In this document: piece by piece, positions 8,777-18,977 of the stretch
Position numbering within the stretch: the stretch's first letter is position 1
How the letters are laid out: the number at the start of each line of letters is the position of its first letter
NCBI RefSeq assembly: GCF_900149705.1
Contig: NZ_LT703001.1
Location: 3,218,001 to 3,282,000, forward strand
From: Sphingorhabdus sp. Alg231-15
Lineage (GTDB): Bacteria > Pseudomonadota > Alphaproteobacteria > Sphingomonadales > Sphingomonadaceae
Reading direction: 5' to 3'
Length of the DNA: 64,000 bases
The notes under the pieces: generated by a model
What the model was told of the DNA's origin: nothing
Database searches by the model: none
What the model saw: the letters and a program-made list of their open reading frames with translations, nothing else
Made by a program: the position numbers and the translations under genes

Positions 8777-10081
8777 CTAGTTTCGGCCAATGCTCGTATA
8801 TTTTAGCCCGCTTCTGGCAACATCCGCCGGATGATAGATGTTGCGCAAATCAACCAATGCTTTGCCGCTCATGGTCGACGACAGCTTAGCGAGATCGAGG
8901 GCGCGAAATGCATCCCATTCGGTTACGATGACGACTGCATCAGCCCCGGCCGCGGCATCGTAGCTGCTCTCCATCATTTTGACATCGGGCATCAATTCCA
9001 CGGCGACTTCCATGCCTTCAGGATCATAAGCGCTTACGGTCGCGCCCGCATCGACCAGAGTCTGCGCGATAGCTATGGAAGGAGCGTCTCGCATATCGTC
9101 GGTATTGGGCTTAAAAGTCAGGCCAAGTAACGCAACCTTCTTGTCTCGGGCATTTCCGTCTAGCGCATGGATAACCTTTCTGCCCATCGCCCGTTTGCGC
9201 TGATCGTTGACCTGCACAACGGCTTCAACGATGCGTACTGGACTTTCGTTATCTTGTGCCGTTTTCAAAAGTGCCAAAGTGTCTTTCGGGAAACAGCTGC
9301 CACCATAGCCGGGACCGGCGTGCAGAAATTTTGATCCGATCCTATTGTCCAACCCGATACCGCGCGACACCTCTTGAACATCTGCATCTACTTTTTCACA
9401 CAGATCAGCAATCTCGTTGATGAACGTAATCTTCGTTGCAAGGAACGCATTGGCTGCATATTTGATCAGCTCGGCAGTACGACGACCGGTGAACAGTATC
9501 GGGGACTCATTGAGAAATAGTGGGCGGTATATCTCGCTCATCACATCTTTCGCCCATTCGATCTCCGCGCCGATAACAATACGATCCGGACGCTTGAAAT
9601 CGTCAATAGCAGCACCCTCGCGCAAAAACTCGGGATTCGACACAACGGCAAATTGATTAGCATCGAGCTTTTTTGATAATATCAGTTCAACCTCATCACC
9701 TGTACCCACAGGCACAGTAGATTTGGTGACCACTACCGTCGGTTTGGTAATGGCATCGGCGATTTCCTCGCTGGCGGCATAGACATAGCTCAGATCAGCA
9801 TGTCCATCGCCTCTACGGGAGGGTGTACCGACGGCAATGAACACGGCGTCGCAATCCTTCACCGATGCTTTTAGATCGCCTGAGAAAGACAAGCGGCCGC
9901 CATCAACATTGCGTTCAACCAGGCTGGCAAGGCCAGGTTCGAAAATTGGCATGATGTTTCTTTCAAGCTTGTCGATTTTACTGGGGTCTTTGTCGACACA
10001 AACTACTTCATGCCCAAAATCTGCAAAACATGCACCAGAAACTAAGCCGACATAACCAGAGCCGATCATCGCTATTTTCAT
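8777..10081 (-). CDS. ugd: UDP-glucose 6-dehydrogenase
   Basis: This 434-residue enzyme oxidises UDP-glucose to UDP-glucuronate with two NAD+. The N-terminal Rossmann motif IGSGYVGLVSGACFADFGHE sits at about residues 5-24, the catalytic-Cys block GYGGSCFPKDTLAL near residue 255, and the C-terminal half has GLTFKPNTDDMRDAPSIAI. A ribosome-binding site GAAGGA precedes ATG 10081. It is the first gene of the ugd-manA-manC run. UDP-GlcA would give the polysaccharide an acidic sugar. It is distinct from the WecC-type dehydrogenase at 30.3 kb. Confidence 0.95.
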   Translation of the reverse strand: MKIAMIGSGYVGLVSGACFADFGHEVVCVDKDPSKIDKLERNIMPIFEPGLASLVERNVDGGRLSFSGDLKASVKDCDAVFIAVGTPSRRGDGHADLSYVYAASEEIADAITKPTVVVTKSTVPVGTGDEVELILSKKLDANQFAVVSNPEFLREGAAIDDFKRPDRIVIGAEIEWAKDVMSEIYRPLFLNESPILFTGRRTAELIKYAANAFLATKITFINEIADLCEKVDADVQEVSRGIGLDNRIGSKFLHAGPGYGGSCFPKDTLALLKTAQDNESPVRIVEAVVQVNDQRKRAMGRKVIHALDGNARDKKVALLGLTFKPNTDDMRDAPSIAIAQTLVDAGATVSAYDPEGMEVAVELMPDVKMMESSYDAAAGADAVVIVTEWDAFRALDLAKLSSTMSGKALVDLRNIYHPADVARSGLKYTSIGRN

Positions 10082-10399
10082 ATTTGTCCTTCGTTATTCT
10101 GTAGGTTATTCGATAAAAACATGAGAATTATTCTCTCTCTGGCCTTATCAAGATTTTGGGTCAAGCACGGTAACTTGTTACAATCCTCTCTACAGTGCGT
10201 TCTGTCCTATGTTAATGGATGTCGGTAAAGATTTGATGTCTATTCAACTCCCCATCCAGTTTCGGACAGCTAATGTATTTCCTGACTGAAGCGAGTACCA
10301 TCGCAAAATATTTGGAAAACGCCGGCAAATGGATTAAAGCATTGGTGTCGACAAAGATGCGGCGGTTCAATTAATCTGGGGTTTAGACAAATCGAAGCA
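10082..10399. promoter_or_regulatory. Divergent promoter region ugd / pglF with a short palindrome
   Basis: This 318-base region separates ugd (minus) from the NDP-sugar dehydratase gene (plus) and must contain both promoters. It includes the inverted repeat GTAAC-TT-GTTAC at 10170-10181, which could bind a dimeric regulator. No open frame with a ribosome-binding site was seen. Promoter boxes could not be fixed with confidence. Confidence 0.4.
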
Positions 10400-12307
10400 A
10401 TGACCGTCCTGATTACGGCTGTTCTGGAAAAAATAGCCAATTTATCCCGCCGTCATAAGCAAGCCATTGTTTTACTGCTGGATGTCATCCTGTGTATCCA
10501 GTCGATATTGATCGCTTATTCGCTCCGTATCGGAGTGTGGGTTTACTGGGATCTGGCGATCCAAAAGGTTGCGCTAGCCGCGGTGTTGATCATGATCCCG
10601 GTATTCTATTTTGGTGGAGTATATACCGTGATCTTTCGTTATGCCGGTTCCGGGATGATGAAGACCTTGGTGAAGGCTTTTCTTATTTATGGAGCTCCTA
10701 TGGTGGTTCTTTTTTCCGTTGTAGGAATGGCTGGTGTTCCGCGGACGATTGGCGTGATTCAACCGATGATCTTCTTCATCATGGTCGGTTTCTCGCGTGT
10801 TATGGCACGATATCTGATGGTTGATATATTAGGTCGCAATCGTTTTGGCGGACTAGTTAAAACCGTTTTGATCTACGGGGCTGGAAATGCTGGCCAGCAA
10901 TTGGCTTCCTCGATGCGATCAGAGCCCGCGATGCAGTTGCGTGGTTATGTCGATGATGATCAACGTCTGGATGGACAAAAACTGGACGGTGATAGGGTTT
11001 TCTCAAGCAGCCGCTTGCTTGACGTCATCGCGAAATACGGCATCACTGACATACTGCTTGCACTTCCGAATATCTCTCGCAAGAAACGGCGAGCCATCGT
11101 TGATCAGATTCAGCAGTTCAAAGTTCATGTCCAGACCCTCCCGAATATGAAAGAGATCATGGATGGCCAGGTTTCGTTCTCTGACATACGCGAGCTTGAA
11201 ATTGAGGATCTACTGGGTCGCGAACCGGTTGCACCTAATGAACTGCTGTTGGGACGCACAATTGTAAGCAAAAAGGTCATGGTCACAGGCGCAGGTGGAT
11301 CGATTGGCAGCGAGCTTTGCCGCCAGATTACAAAATCAGGTGCCCGCCAACTGCTCCTTTTTGAGCTATCCGAATATTCTTTGTACGCTATTGAAAAAGA
11401 GCTGCGAAAATATTGCAGCGATCATAGCATTGAGAACATAGAGCTTGTTCCAATTTTGGGTTCGGTCACCGACACCACTCGCTTGAAGGAAGTTTTTGAG
11501 TTTTGGCAACCGGATACGGTTTTTCATGCGGCCGCGTACAAACATGTTCCCTTAGTTGAGTCCAATCCCGTTGAAGGTGTACGAAACAACATATTGGGCA
11601 CATATGAAATTGCCCGCGCGGCACATGCGGCGGAAGTCAAAGACTTTATATTGATCAGCACTGACAAAGCGGTTCGACCGACAAATATCATGGGTGCTAC
11701 AAAACGCGGTGCTGAACAGATTATTCAAGCCTTTGCGAAGAGAAGCGGTACCCGGTTTTCCATGGTGCGTTTTGGAAATGTTCTGGGATCAAGTGGTTCG
11801 GTTGTACCCTTGTTCCGGCAACAGATTGAGATGGGTGGTCCGATAACGCTGACCCACAGAGATGTAACTCGCTATTTCATGACGATACCTGAAGCGGCGC
11901 AACTGGTGATCCAGGCCGGCGGTATGGCCAAAGGTGGAGAGGTATTTGTCCTAGATATGGGCAAAGCCGTGCGAATAATCGACCTTGCCAAGACAATGAT
12001 TCAATTATCGGGCCTAGTTGTCCGGGATGAAGCTGAGCCTGAAGGCGATATTGAGATCAAGGAAATTGGTCTGCGTCCGGGCGAAAAACTCTACGAAGAG
12101 CTGATTATAGGAAATGATCCGCAGGCGACCATGCATGATCGTATCATGATGGCGCGCGAAACCCATATGGAGCAGACCGATCTGGATAATCTGATTAGCA
12201 AAATCCAAAGTTGCCGAAACTCTTCAGAGGCTATCGTGTTGTTGAAAACTCTGGTTCCCGAATTCGAACATGAGCGGGACAATTTGAAAGCGGAGAAAGC
12301 TTCGTAA
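10400..12307 (+). CDS. pglF: UDP-GlcNAc 4,6-dehydratase, membrane-bound (PglF/WbpM/CapD type)
   Basis: This 635-residue protein begins with four hydrophobic segments (about residues 18-145). A CoA-binding-like Rossmann domain follows (VLIYGAGNAGQQLASSMRSE), then an SDR domain with VTGAGGSIGSELCRQITKSG near residue 295. The dehydratase block is STDKAVRPTNIMGATKRGAE, in which Met-x3-Lys replaces the usual Tyr-x3-Lys, as is typical for PglF/WbpM. It makes the 4-keto-6-deoxy intermediate from UDP-GlcNAc. Together with the aminotransferase at 27646 and acetyltransferase at 26965 it would complete UDP-diacetylbacillosamine. The gene stands alone between divergent ugd and convergent cysQ. The family is certain; the PglF role is inferred from context. 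Confidence 0.9.
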   Translation: MTVLITAVLEKIANLSRRHKQAIVLLLDVILCIQSILIAYSLRIGVWVYWDLAIQKVALAAVLIMIPVFYFGGVYTVIFRYAGSGMMKTLVKAFLIYGAPMVVLFSVVGMAGVPRTIGVIQPMIFFIMVGFSRVMARYLMVDILGRNRFGGLVKTVLIYGAGNAGQQLASSMRSEPAMQLRGYVDDDQRLDGQKLDGDRVFSSSRLLDVIAKYGITDILLALPNISRKKRRAIVDQIQQFKVHVQTLPNMKEIMDGQVSFSDIRELEIEDLLGREPVAPNELLLGRTIVSKKVMVTGAGGSIGSELCRQITKSGARQLLLFELSEYSLYAIEKELRKYCSDHSIENIELVPILGSVTDTTRLKEVFEFWQPDTVFHAAAYKHVPLVESNPVEGVRNNILGTYEIARAAHAAEVKDFILISTDKAVRPTNIMGATKRGAEQIIQAFAKRSGTRFSMVRFGNVLGSSGSVVPLFRQQIEMGGPITLTHRDVTRYFMTIPEAAQLVIQAGGMAKGGEVFVLDMGKAVRIIDLAKTMIQLSGLVVRDEAEPEGDIEIKEIGLRPGEKLYEELIIGNDPQATMHDRIMMARETHMEQTDLDNLISKIQSCRNSSEAIVLLKTLVPEFEHERDNLKAEKAS

Positions 12308-12330
12308 GATATATCAGGGCTTAAGGTTAT

Positions 12331-13059
12331 TCAAACAGCTCTGACCAAATCCAAAATTCGATCGCGATCTTCCTTATGGCAGATCAGAAGATCGGGCAGA
12401 TAAGTGTCTTTCTGATTATAGCACAAATCGCTACCGTCAATGCGGGAACAATGCAATCCATGCGCTTTGGCAACCGCAACGGGCGCGCAATTGTCCCACT
12501 CATACTGCCCACCCGAATGGAGGTAGACATCTGCCTCGCCACGAACAACTGCCATTGCCTTGGCTCCGGCGGAACCCATCGGAACAAGCTCTGCGTCCAA
12601 TATTCTGGCAACCGCCACTGCCTCTTTCGCTGGCCGGGAGCGGCTAACAACCATGCGCAACCTATCGGCTCGACTGGGTAATTTAGTTTGGATATCGCTG
12701 CGCAAGGTCAGGCCAAGAGACGGCAGTGCCACCGCTCCGATCACCGCATTTTCCTTGATTGCCAGGCCGACATGTACGGCCCAGTCACTGCGACCTTCGC
12801 CATATTCGCGAGTGCCATCAACCGGATCAATGATCCACACGCGATCTCTTGATAACCGTGTTTGTGTATCCTTGCTTTCTTCCGACAGTAAACCGTCATC
12901 GGGCCGCATTTTTTTTAAAGCAGAAACCAGCATGTCATTTGCCGCCTTGTCACCCGCATCACCCAGATCTTTGCCTGTCAAGTCGGAGCCAGTCCGCAAT
13001 TCCAATAGCAAAGTCCCGGCCTCTTCAGCCAGCTTCGCTGCCAATTCAGCATCTGTCAT
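12331..13059 (-). CDS. cysQ: 3'(2'),5'-bisphosphate nucleotidase
   Basis: This 242-residue enzyme of the inositol-monophosphatase fold hydrolyses PAP (and PAPS) to AMP (APS). Metal-site motifs are [11 protein letters not shown] (about residues 62-72), [16 protein letters not shown] (about 80-95) and the C-terminal [19 protein letters not shown] 13059 overlaps the stop of cysNC in an ATGA junction, so I prefer it to the ATG at 13074. It is last in the cysD-cysNC-cysQ operon. PAP is the by-product of sulfotransferase and PAPS reductase reactions, so its place here fits heavy PAPS use. Confidence 0.9.
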   Translation of the reverse strand: MTDAELAAKLAEEAGTLLLELRTGSDLTGKDLGDAGDKAANDMLVSALKKMRPDDGLLSEESKDTQTRLSRDRVWIIDPVDGTREYGEGRSDWAVHVGLAIKENAVIGAVALPSLGLTLRSDIQTKLPSRADRLRMVVSRSRPAKEAVAVARILDAELVPMGSAGAKAMAVVRGEADVYLHSGGQYEWDNCAPVAVAKAHGLHCSRIDGSDLCYNQKDTYLPDLLICHKEDRDRILDLVRAV

Positions 13060-14981
13060 ATGGTATAGGACCAACTTCCAACAATTTTGTCCACGATAAT
13101 CTCAGCCGCTTCCTCCGGGCTCATCTTGGTGGTGTCGATCCGTATCTCTGCTTGTTCCGGGATTTCATAGTCGCTGTCGATACCGGTGAAATTTTTGAGC
13201 TCTCCAGCGCGCGCTTTCTTATAGAGCCCTTTCACATCCCGCTCTTCCGCAACAGCAAGAGGTGTATCGACAAATATCTCTATAAACTCATTCTCCGGCA
13301 ACATCGAGCGAACAAGTTGCCTTTCTGCCCTGAACGGAGAAATGAAGGCGGTCAGTACGATGAGACCGGCATCAGCCATTAACTTGGCAACTTCACCGAT
13401 ACGGCGGATATTTTCCACCCGATCAGTGTCGGTAAATCCGAGATCTTTGTTCAATCCATGGCGGACATTGTCGCCATCCAGCAGAAAGCTATGCTTGCCA
13501 AGCGCATGCAGACGTTTTTCGACCATATTGGCAATCGTCGACTTGCCGGAGCCTGAAAGGCCCGTAAACCAGACTACTCTGGGTTCCTGACGCTTTTGCA
13601 AGGCATGCGCCGCTCGGTCGATATCAACATCCTGCCAATGAACATTTTGTGACCGGCGCAGGCAGAAATGGAGCATCCCGGCGCCGACCGTCGCATTGCT
13701 AACTTTATCGATCAGAATGAAGCCGCCAAGATCACGATTGTCCGTATAGGGTTCGAAGACGATCGGACGATCGGTTGCTATTTCCGCTACGCCAATATCA
13801 TTTAACTCCAGCGTTTTGGCAGCAAGCTGCTCCATATTGTTGACGTTGATCTGATATTTGGGCGATTGAATAGTGACGCTGACAAATTGTGTCCCGATCT
13901 TCATCCAGTAGCTGCGGCCGGGCAACAGCTCAGATTCGTCCATCCAAACAATAGTTGTTTCAAATTGGTCCGCAACCTGAGGAGGTGCATCAGCAGCAGC
14001 AATGACATCACCGCGAGAGCAATCGATTTCGTCGACAAGGGTTAAAGTGACAGACTGTCCCGCCACCGCTTCGTCAAGATTGCCATCCATCGTGACAATA
14101 GTCTTCACCTTGGATGTCTTTCCAGAAGGCAAAACACGGATTTCATCACCTGGACTAACTGTGCCACTTGCAATTTGTCCGCTGAAGCCCCGGAAATCGA
14201 GATTGGGTCGGTTAACCCATTGTACCGGCATGCGCAGCGGGCGCGACTGGTTGGTGGTCACCATGACCTCAACATTTTCCAGATGGTTCACCAGTGTCGG
14301 TCCATCATACCAGGGCATGTTTTCGGACTTGTTTGTAATATTGTCGCCGGCAAGCCCAGAAATAGGAATTGGTGTGAAAGCCGCAATACCTATCTCTTCG
14401 GCAAAGGCTGCGTAGTCAGCAGTTATTTTATCGTATGTCTCTTTATCATAATCAACCAGGTCCATCTTGTTTACCGCAACAACCAGATGTTTGATGCCGA
14501 TCAGATGGGCCAGGTAACTGTGCCGGCGTGTTTGAGTTAAAATCCCCTGCCGTGCATCAATCAATATCACTGCAAGGTCGGCGGTCGACGCACCGGTCAC
14601 CATATTGCGCGTATACTGTTCGTGACCGGGCGTATCGGCAACGATGAACTTGCGTTTTTCTGTCGCAAAGAAGCGATAGGCGACGTCGATCGTGATGCCC
14701 TGTTCACGCTCCGCTGCCAATCCGTCCACAAGCAGCGCAAAGTCGATCTCTTGACCCTGCGTACCGACCTTTTTGCTATCGGCTTCAAGGGAAGCCAATT
14801 GATCCTCAAAGATCATCTTGGAATCATAAAGCAAGCGTCCAATAAGCGTAGATTTGCCATCATCGACGGAGCCGCAGGTGATGAAACGCAACATCGTCTT
14901 GTGCTGATGTGCTTCGAGATAGGCGTCGATATCCTCGGCGATCAGTTCCTCGGTTTTGTAGATTACATCAGGGTTGTCCAT
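13056..14981 (-). CDS. cysNC: Bifunctional sulfate adenylyltransferase subunit 1 / adenylylsulfate kinase
   Basis: This 641-residue fusion has an N-terminal EF-Tu-like GTPase (CysN) with G1 [14 protein letters not shown] (about residues 36-49), G3 [14 protein letters not shown] and G4 [12 protein letters not shown]. The last 200 residues are APS kinase (CysC) with the P-loop [20 protein letters not shown] and [19 protein letters not shown]. The complex with CysD makes APS from sulfate and ATP, and the kinase makes PAPS. Its start overlaps the cysD stop by one base (TAATG). The CysN-CysC fusion is known in many proteobacteria and in rhizobial NodQ, which supplies PAPS for sulfated surface sugars. 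Confidence 0.95.
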   Translation of the reverse strand: MDNPDVIYKTEELIAEDIDAYLEAHQHKTMLRFITCGSVDDGKSTLIGRLLYDSKMIFEDQLASLEADSKKVGTQGQEIDFALLVDGLAAEREQGITIDVAYRFFATEKRKFIVADTPGHEQYTRNMVTGASTADLAVILIDARQGILTQTRRHSYLAHLIGIKHLVVAVNKMDLVDYDKETYDKITADYAAFAEEIGIAAFTPIPISGLAGDNITNKSENMPWYDGPTLVNHLENVEVMVTTNQSRPLRMPVQWVNRPNLDFRGFSGQIASGTVSPGDEIRVLPSGKTSKVKTIVTMDGNLDEAVAGQSVTLTLVDEIDCSRGDVIAAADAPPQVADQFETTIVWMDESELLPGRSYWMKIGTQFVSVTIQSPKYQINVNNMEQLAAKTLELNDIGVAEIATDRPIVFEPYTDNRDLGGFILIDKVSNATVGAGMLHFCLRRSQNVHWQDVDIDRAAHALQKRQEPRVVWFTGLSGSGKSTIANMVEKRLHALGKHSFLLDGDNVRHGLNKDLGFTDTDRVENIRRIGEVAKLMADAGLIVLTAFISPFRAERQLVRSMLPENEFIEIFVDTPLAVAEERDVKGLYKKARAGELKNFTGIDSDYEIPEQAEIRIDTTKMSPEEAAEIIVDKIVGSWSYTI

Positions 14982-15877
14982 TAGAAATACCCCTCCTGTT
15001 TTTTCTTCTCCATCGACGCGGCTTGATCATGGTCTATGGCCCTGCCTTGGCGTTCTGATGTTGTTGTTAATAACATCTCCTGGATGATCTGGGGGAGGGT
15101 GGTTGCCTCGCTTTCAACCGCGCCAGTCAGCGGATAACAGCCCAAGGTGCGGAAGCGGATGGAGCGTTCTACAGGCTTCTCCCCCTCTTCAAACTTGAAA
15201 CGTTCGTCATCGACCATCAGCAGCATACCATCGCGTTCCACTGTAGGACGGGGTGCAGAAAAATATAGCGGTACTATCTCGATATTTTCGAGGTGAATAT
15301 ATTGCCAGATATCAAGTTCCGTCCAATTGCTGAGCGGGAAAACCCGAATGCTCTCACCCTTGGATTTGCGTGTATTGTAGAGTTTCCAAAGCTCAGGGCG
15401 CTGATTTTTCGGATCCCAGCGATGGTTGGCAGAGCGGAAAGAGAAAATGCGCTCTTTTGCGCGGCTTTTCTCTTCATCCCGCCGAGCACCGCCAAAGGCA
15501 GCATCAAAACCATGCTCATCAAGCGCCTGCTTCAGGCCCTGGGTCTTCCACATGTCGGTATGCAGCGCGCCATGATCAAAGGGGTTTATTCCATCGGCCT
15601 TTGCTTCCGGATTCTGATGGACAAGCAACTCCATGCCAGCGTCTTGGGCAGATTTTTCTCGCAGCTTGTACATTTCCTGAAACTTCCAGGTCGTATCAAC
15701 GTGGAGCAGCGGGAAAGGTGGGGGCGACGGAAAAAAGGCTTTTTTGGCCAGATGAAGCATTACGGCGCTGTCTTTACCAACAGAATAGAGCATAACAGGC
15801 TTTTCGGCCTCAGCAGCGACCTCGCGCATGATCTGTATTGCTTCTGATTCCAGGCGTTGAAGGTGGGTGAGTTTCAT
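14981..15877 (-). CDS. cysD: Sulfate adenylyltransferase subunit 2
   Basis: This 298-residue PP-loop ATP pyrophosphatase is the small catalytic subunit of ATP sulfurylase, working with the GTPase part of CysNC. The PP-loop appears as [20 protein letters not shown] (about residues 29-48). Family blocks [33 protein letters not shown] and the C-terminal [16 protein letters not shown] are all present. It is the first gene of the cysD-cysNC-cysQ operon; its promoter must lie in the AT-rich region above 15877. No cysH, cysI or cysJ gene accompanies it, which favours a role in sulfation over assimilation, but those genes may be elsewhere. Confidence 0.95.
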   Translation of the reverse strand: MKLTHLQRLESEAIQIMREVAAEAEKPVMLYSVGKDSAVMLHLAKKAFFPSPPPFPLLHVDTTWKFQEMYKLREKSAQDAGMELLVHQNPEAKADGINPFDHGALHTDMWKTQGLKQALDEHGFDAAFGGARRDEEKSRAKERIFSFRSANHRWDPKNQRPELWKLYNTRKSKGESIRVFPLSNWTELDIWQYIHLENIEIVPLYFSAPRPTVERDGMLLMVDDERFKFEEGEKPVERSIRFRTLGCYPLTGAVESEATTLPQIIQEMLLTTTSERQGRAIDHDQAASMEKKKQEGYF

Positions 15878-16406
15878 CAGTTTTTCGTCTCTTTAGAATA
15901 CTGCAATAAGCTAGGGCTGTCGCTAAAACAAACTTATCTCGTTCTATCTATCGGAAAAAATGATCAAAGGCTGGCAAGATTTTCTTACTGCAACTAAACT
16001 AGGCTTAAAAAGCTGATCTAATGCAAATTTGGATGCGCGCGGAAAGTTGCGGCCACCTTAGTGGCTTTTCTGAAATGACATCAAATACGATCAGGCTTTA
16101 TAATAATAGTGAGAATCAAGTCGATCTAGCAATCCCACTACAGAGCTTTGATGATGTCGATTTTTGATCGGGCATTGAACCGAAATATGTTTAGCAAGTT
16201 GAGTGATTTGGCCATGCTCTTGAGATCCAAGGTGTATTCATCAGCCTAGATGGAAAAAGAGTGTGCTTCGGAGATTTTGTCTTCTAAGGAAGCCAAGTGA
16301 GATGATGAGTAGATTTTCTGTCCGTTGTTATTGCTTATGTTCTAACTCAGCTAGTTTTCTCCGCTATCTGGCCATGAAGCGATGAAGTTAATTGCATCTC
16401 CTGCAC
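15878..16406. other. 529-base gap upstream of cysD, no supported gene
   Basis: This AT-rich stretch lies between the cysD start and the 3' end of the tailspike-like gene. The longest reading of note is a 48-codon frame at 16021-16167 that has no convincing ribosome-binding site and no family I recognise. The cysD promoter must be here, but I could not place it. Decayed DNA is possible. Confidence 0.5.
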
Positions 16407-18668
16407 TTATATCCATTTCCCTATCCAAACACGCCTACCTCGGGTTGCCGAATACGGTATCGGTTTACTTATTTCACCGCCGGTCAATGTGCCGACAGTT
16501 AACGTCGTGATATGTCGTTGGCCATTGTCCAGCTCTATCATTATCAAATCTCCCGCCGTTGTCGTTGCGCATTGACGTGCAAAGGTTATGGTTGTTGATG
16601 ATGTAGGCATAGTGAAATCGACAGCCGTTTCTTCAAATTTTGTTGAAGTCCGTATGCCAGTGCCGTCATGTGCCAATGTTCCTATTGGCGCTGGTGATAT
16701 TGGGGTTGACGATAATAATGCTGGGTTGTTGGTAACTTTTAATAAATCAGCTTCAAGAGTTCCTGTTTCTCTACCTGTCCACCACAGCGCAGCAGAGCGA
16801 ACAGTCACAGAATTTTTCGCAAAGACCCGCAAGACTATACGAATATAGTATTCACCGCTGTTACCAGTGTACATGAAGGCATCGAAGCCATCCTGGGCTT
16901 TGGTAAGATAGTAACTCCCGGCCGATGCTTCGGCTTTAGTCGAACCCGTGTAAGCCCAGATACTTGAGGTTCGAGGGAATTTGTTGAATGCGTGTTCGGC
17001 GACATTGGGATCGATCGTTGGGGCGGAGCCATCTGAAACTTTTGCAATCTCTAAACAGGGGCGACACCAGTTCCCGTCAGAGTCAACATTAGAACTGAAA
17101 ACATCTCCCTTGTTGGCTTTAATCCAGGGGCTGCCCATAACATAGGAGTTGGCATCATGAAAATTGACTCCATCACCTTTGAATGTCGTTGCAGCGCCCA
17201 TCCAACCTTTACCGGCGCAGCTTTGATTCATTCCGTCAGAAACTACGGACGTAGCGCTAAATTGGGCCACAAGGCGGCGATCCAGACCTTTATGCGCCTC
17301 GTGTATTACACGATTGTTGATTCCTTCATCAGCACCGATCCAAACTGCACGCCAGTCCTGATACCATGGTTGGATTGAACCATTACTATTGGTGTTAATG
17401 ACAAGAATGTTTGCCGTATTTTCGCGAAGTTTGATGAAGCGTGTTGGAGGGGATTCGAATCGGCCGCGTATTTTGACATCCCAAATATGATGTAAGTCTA
17501 TTTCAGCATTAGCGAGCTCGAAGAGACCTTCAATGGTCCAGCCATTGATTCGATAACTGCCGTCGCTTCGGTAAGATAGAAGCTTGACCAAGCGTTGAGA
17601 ATATACATGAACGTGGTTGAACCAACCACCATTTCTGCTCATAATTTCAAGGGTGTATACCTCTGCATTTATCTTGCCGTAGCCACCACTTTCAGCGCCA
17701 ACTTCATTTCCATCTGCGAAACAAAGCACCTTGCTAATGCGGCCCTGAAGGTCAAAATGCTTGATGCCTTGAAGCCTTACTAGTTCTTTTTTTGTGCGAT
17801 CGGTAGCAAATCTATCGCTGGTGTCATAAGCGGAAATTTTTATAGAGGAATGTGTCGTTGCACTGGCGCTGCCGCCAACCACAAAATAAGCCACGGAATC
17901 TTTTGAGCGAACAAAATCCGCAGTACTATTGATCTGGCTGATTCCCCTCCAATCAATCGCTTTTTGACCCGAAAACTTTATAGTGCCCCGGCCGCAGCTA
18001 ATTCCGCAAAGATTGAGGCGCGCAGCTTGCCCCGCTGTAGCTAGCTTGGACGTTTCATCGACAACACCTGTTTTATCGATATCTAACCCCTCGAGAGGAA
18101 TCGCTCCGTTTATCGGGAGAAGGTATAGTTTCGCACCTCCAGCAGTTGTTAAATGATGGTCAGATGCAACCGGTGAAGCGACCTTATATCGATATCCGCC
18201 GGCGTACACTATCAGGCCTTCGGTAAAAATTCCTGAACGATCATTTCGCATGTTAGAAACATTTTCGAATTTTATAATTCTATCGAAAACTGATTGGGCA
18301 TCTTGGCCGTAAGTTGTTGAGAAAGTGCTGACTCTTTGGCGGACCAAAGCTCCAATATCCAAGTCTGTGTTATTAAGTTTGATGATGTTGATATCGTCTG
18401 CAGTGTAGGGTGCATCTGCAGTCTCATATGTAAACTTACCATCAATCGATGTGCCCGTTATTAGATCAAACGATAGCTCCTTAGCGTCAGCGGACTTGAT
18501 TGCGGTCAACGAAGAGAATTGGTTTTGAGGTAAGGCTGACGGTTCATTTGATTTTCGCACTTGCAGCGAGTTTGCGGTTATATTTGGATTTTGCGAAAAT
18601 GCAGTGAAAGAGACTGATGAGAGGATAGTCTTCAAGAATCCTCGCCGGTGTTCTTTGTTGCTAGTCAT
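16407..18668 (-). CDS. Tat-exported tailspike/polysaccharide-lyase-like beta-helix protein
   Basis: This protein of about 753 residues starts MTSNKEHRRGFLKTILSSVS, a clear twin-arginine signal (RRGFLK followed by a hydrophobic stretch), so it should be exported folded. After a linker, the region RYKVASPVASDHHLTTAGGA and KLYLLP with GLDIDKTGVVDET resembles the start of phage tailspike / pectate-lyase-fold modules. The middle (about residues 220-470) is rich in short strands typical of a right-handed beta-helix. The C-terminal 250 residues look like beta-sandwich modules. No catalytic residues can be assigned. In an EPS locus the likely role is trimming or lysis of the locus's own polysaccharide. 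ATG 18686 is an alternative start. It is divergent from the O-antigen ligase-like gene. Confidence 0.6.
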   Translation of the reverse strand: MTSNKEHRRGFLKTILSSVSFTAFSQNPNITANSLQVRKSNEPSALPQNQFSSLTAIKSADAKELSFDLITGTSIDGKFTYETADAPYTADDINIIKLNNTDLDIGALVRQRVSTFSTTYGQDAQSVFDRIIKFENVSNMRNDRSGIFTEGLIVYAGGYRYKVASPVASDHHLTTAGGAKLYLLPINGAIPLEGLDIDKTGVVDETSKLATAGQAARLNLCGISCGRGTIKFSGQKAIDWRGISQINSTADFVRSKDSVAYFVVGGSASATTHSSIKISAYDTSDRFATDRTKKELVRLQGIKHFDLQGRISKVLCFADGNEVGAESGGYGKINAEVYTLEIMSRNGGWFNHVHVYSQRLVKLLSYRSDGSYRINGWTIEGLFELANAEIDLHHIWDVKIRGRFESPPTRFIKLRENTANILVINTNSNGSIQPWYQDWRAVWIGADEGINNRVIHEAHKGLDRRLVAQFSATSVVSDGMNQSCAGKGWMGAATTFKGDGVNFHDANSYVMGSPWIKANKGDVFSSNVDSDGNWCRPCLEIAKVSDGSAPTIDPNVAEHAFNKFPRTSSIWAYTGSTKAEASAGSYYLTKAQDGFDAFMYTGNSGEYYIRIVLRVFAKNSVTVRSAALWWTGRETGTLEADLLKVTNNPALLSSTPISPAPIGTLAHDGTGIRTSTKFEETAVDFTMPTSSTTITFARQCATTTAGDLIMIELDNGQRHITTLTVGTLTGGEISKPIPYSATRGRRVWIGKWI

Positions 18669-18977
18669 TGAGCACAATATGATCATTTTTTTTGTTATTG
18701 CGAGTCAAACAGCCAAGCTACTGACATCAAATTGAACTGTATCGAAATGCCGATTAATCTTGTCAGGAAAAATTGCAGACGCTACTGCGTCATTTTCTCA
18801 AGTGCAGCAATAATGAATGGTATGCGGCGGTTAAATATGTTCTCAGTCGATTACATTTCCAGATTAGGGCTGATCTCGTTAATGCGTTGCCAACTAAAGC
18901 AGCCTCACAATCGATCGGTGCAAAGCGATTGCCCAAAAGCCGGTTAAACTGTTGCTTTCTCTGATAGTAGTTGATTT
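18669..18977. promoter_or_regulatory. Divergent intergenic region, tailspike-like gene / O-antigen ligase-like gene
   Basis: About 309 AT-rich bases lie between two outward-pointing genes, so promoters for both are expected here. A T-rich tract (atcattttttttgttattg, about 18682-18700) lies just upstream of the minus-strand gene. No clear operator, RNA element or translated frame was found. Confidence 0.35.

Noticed and set aside
12560-13099. Plus-strand frames opposite cysQ and cysNC
   Set aside because: The minus strand carries unambiguous cysQ and cysNC with catalytic motifs and coupled starts; the antisense frames are Ser/Pro-rich shadows.
16021-16167. A 48-codon frame upstream of cysD, considered as a transposase remnant
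   Set aside because: No inverted repeats, no target duplication and no recognisable transposase motif nearby.
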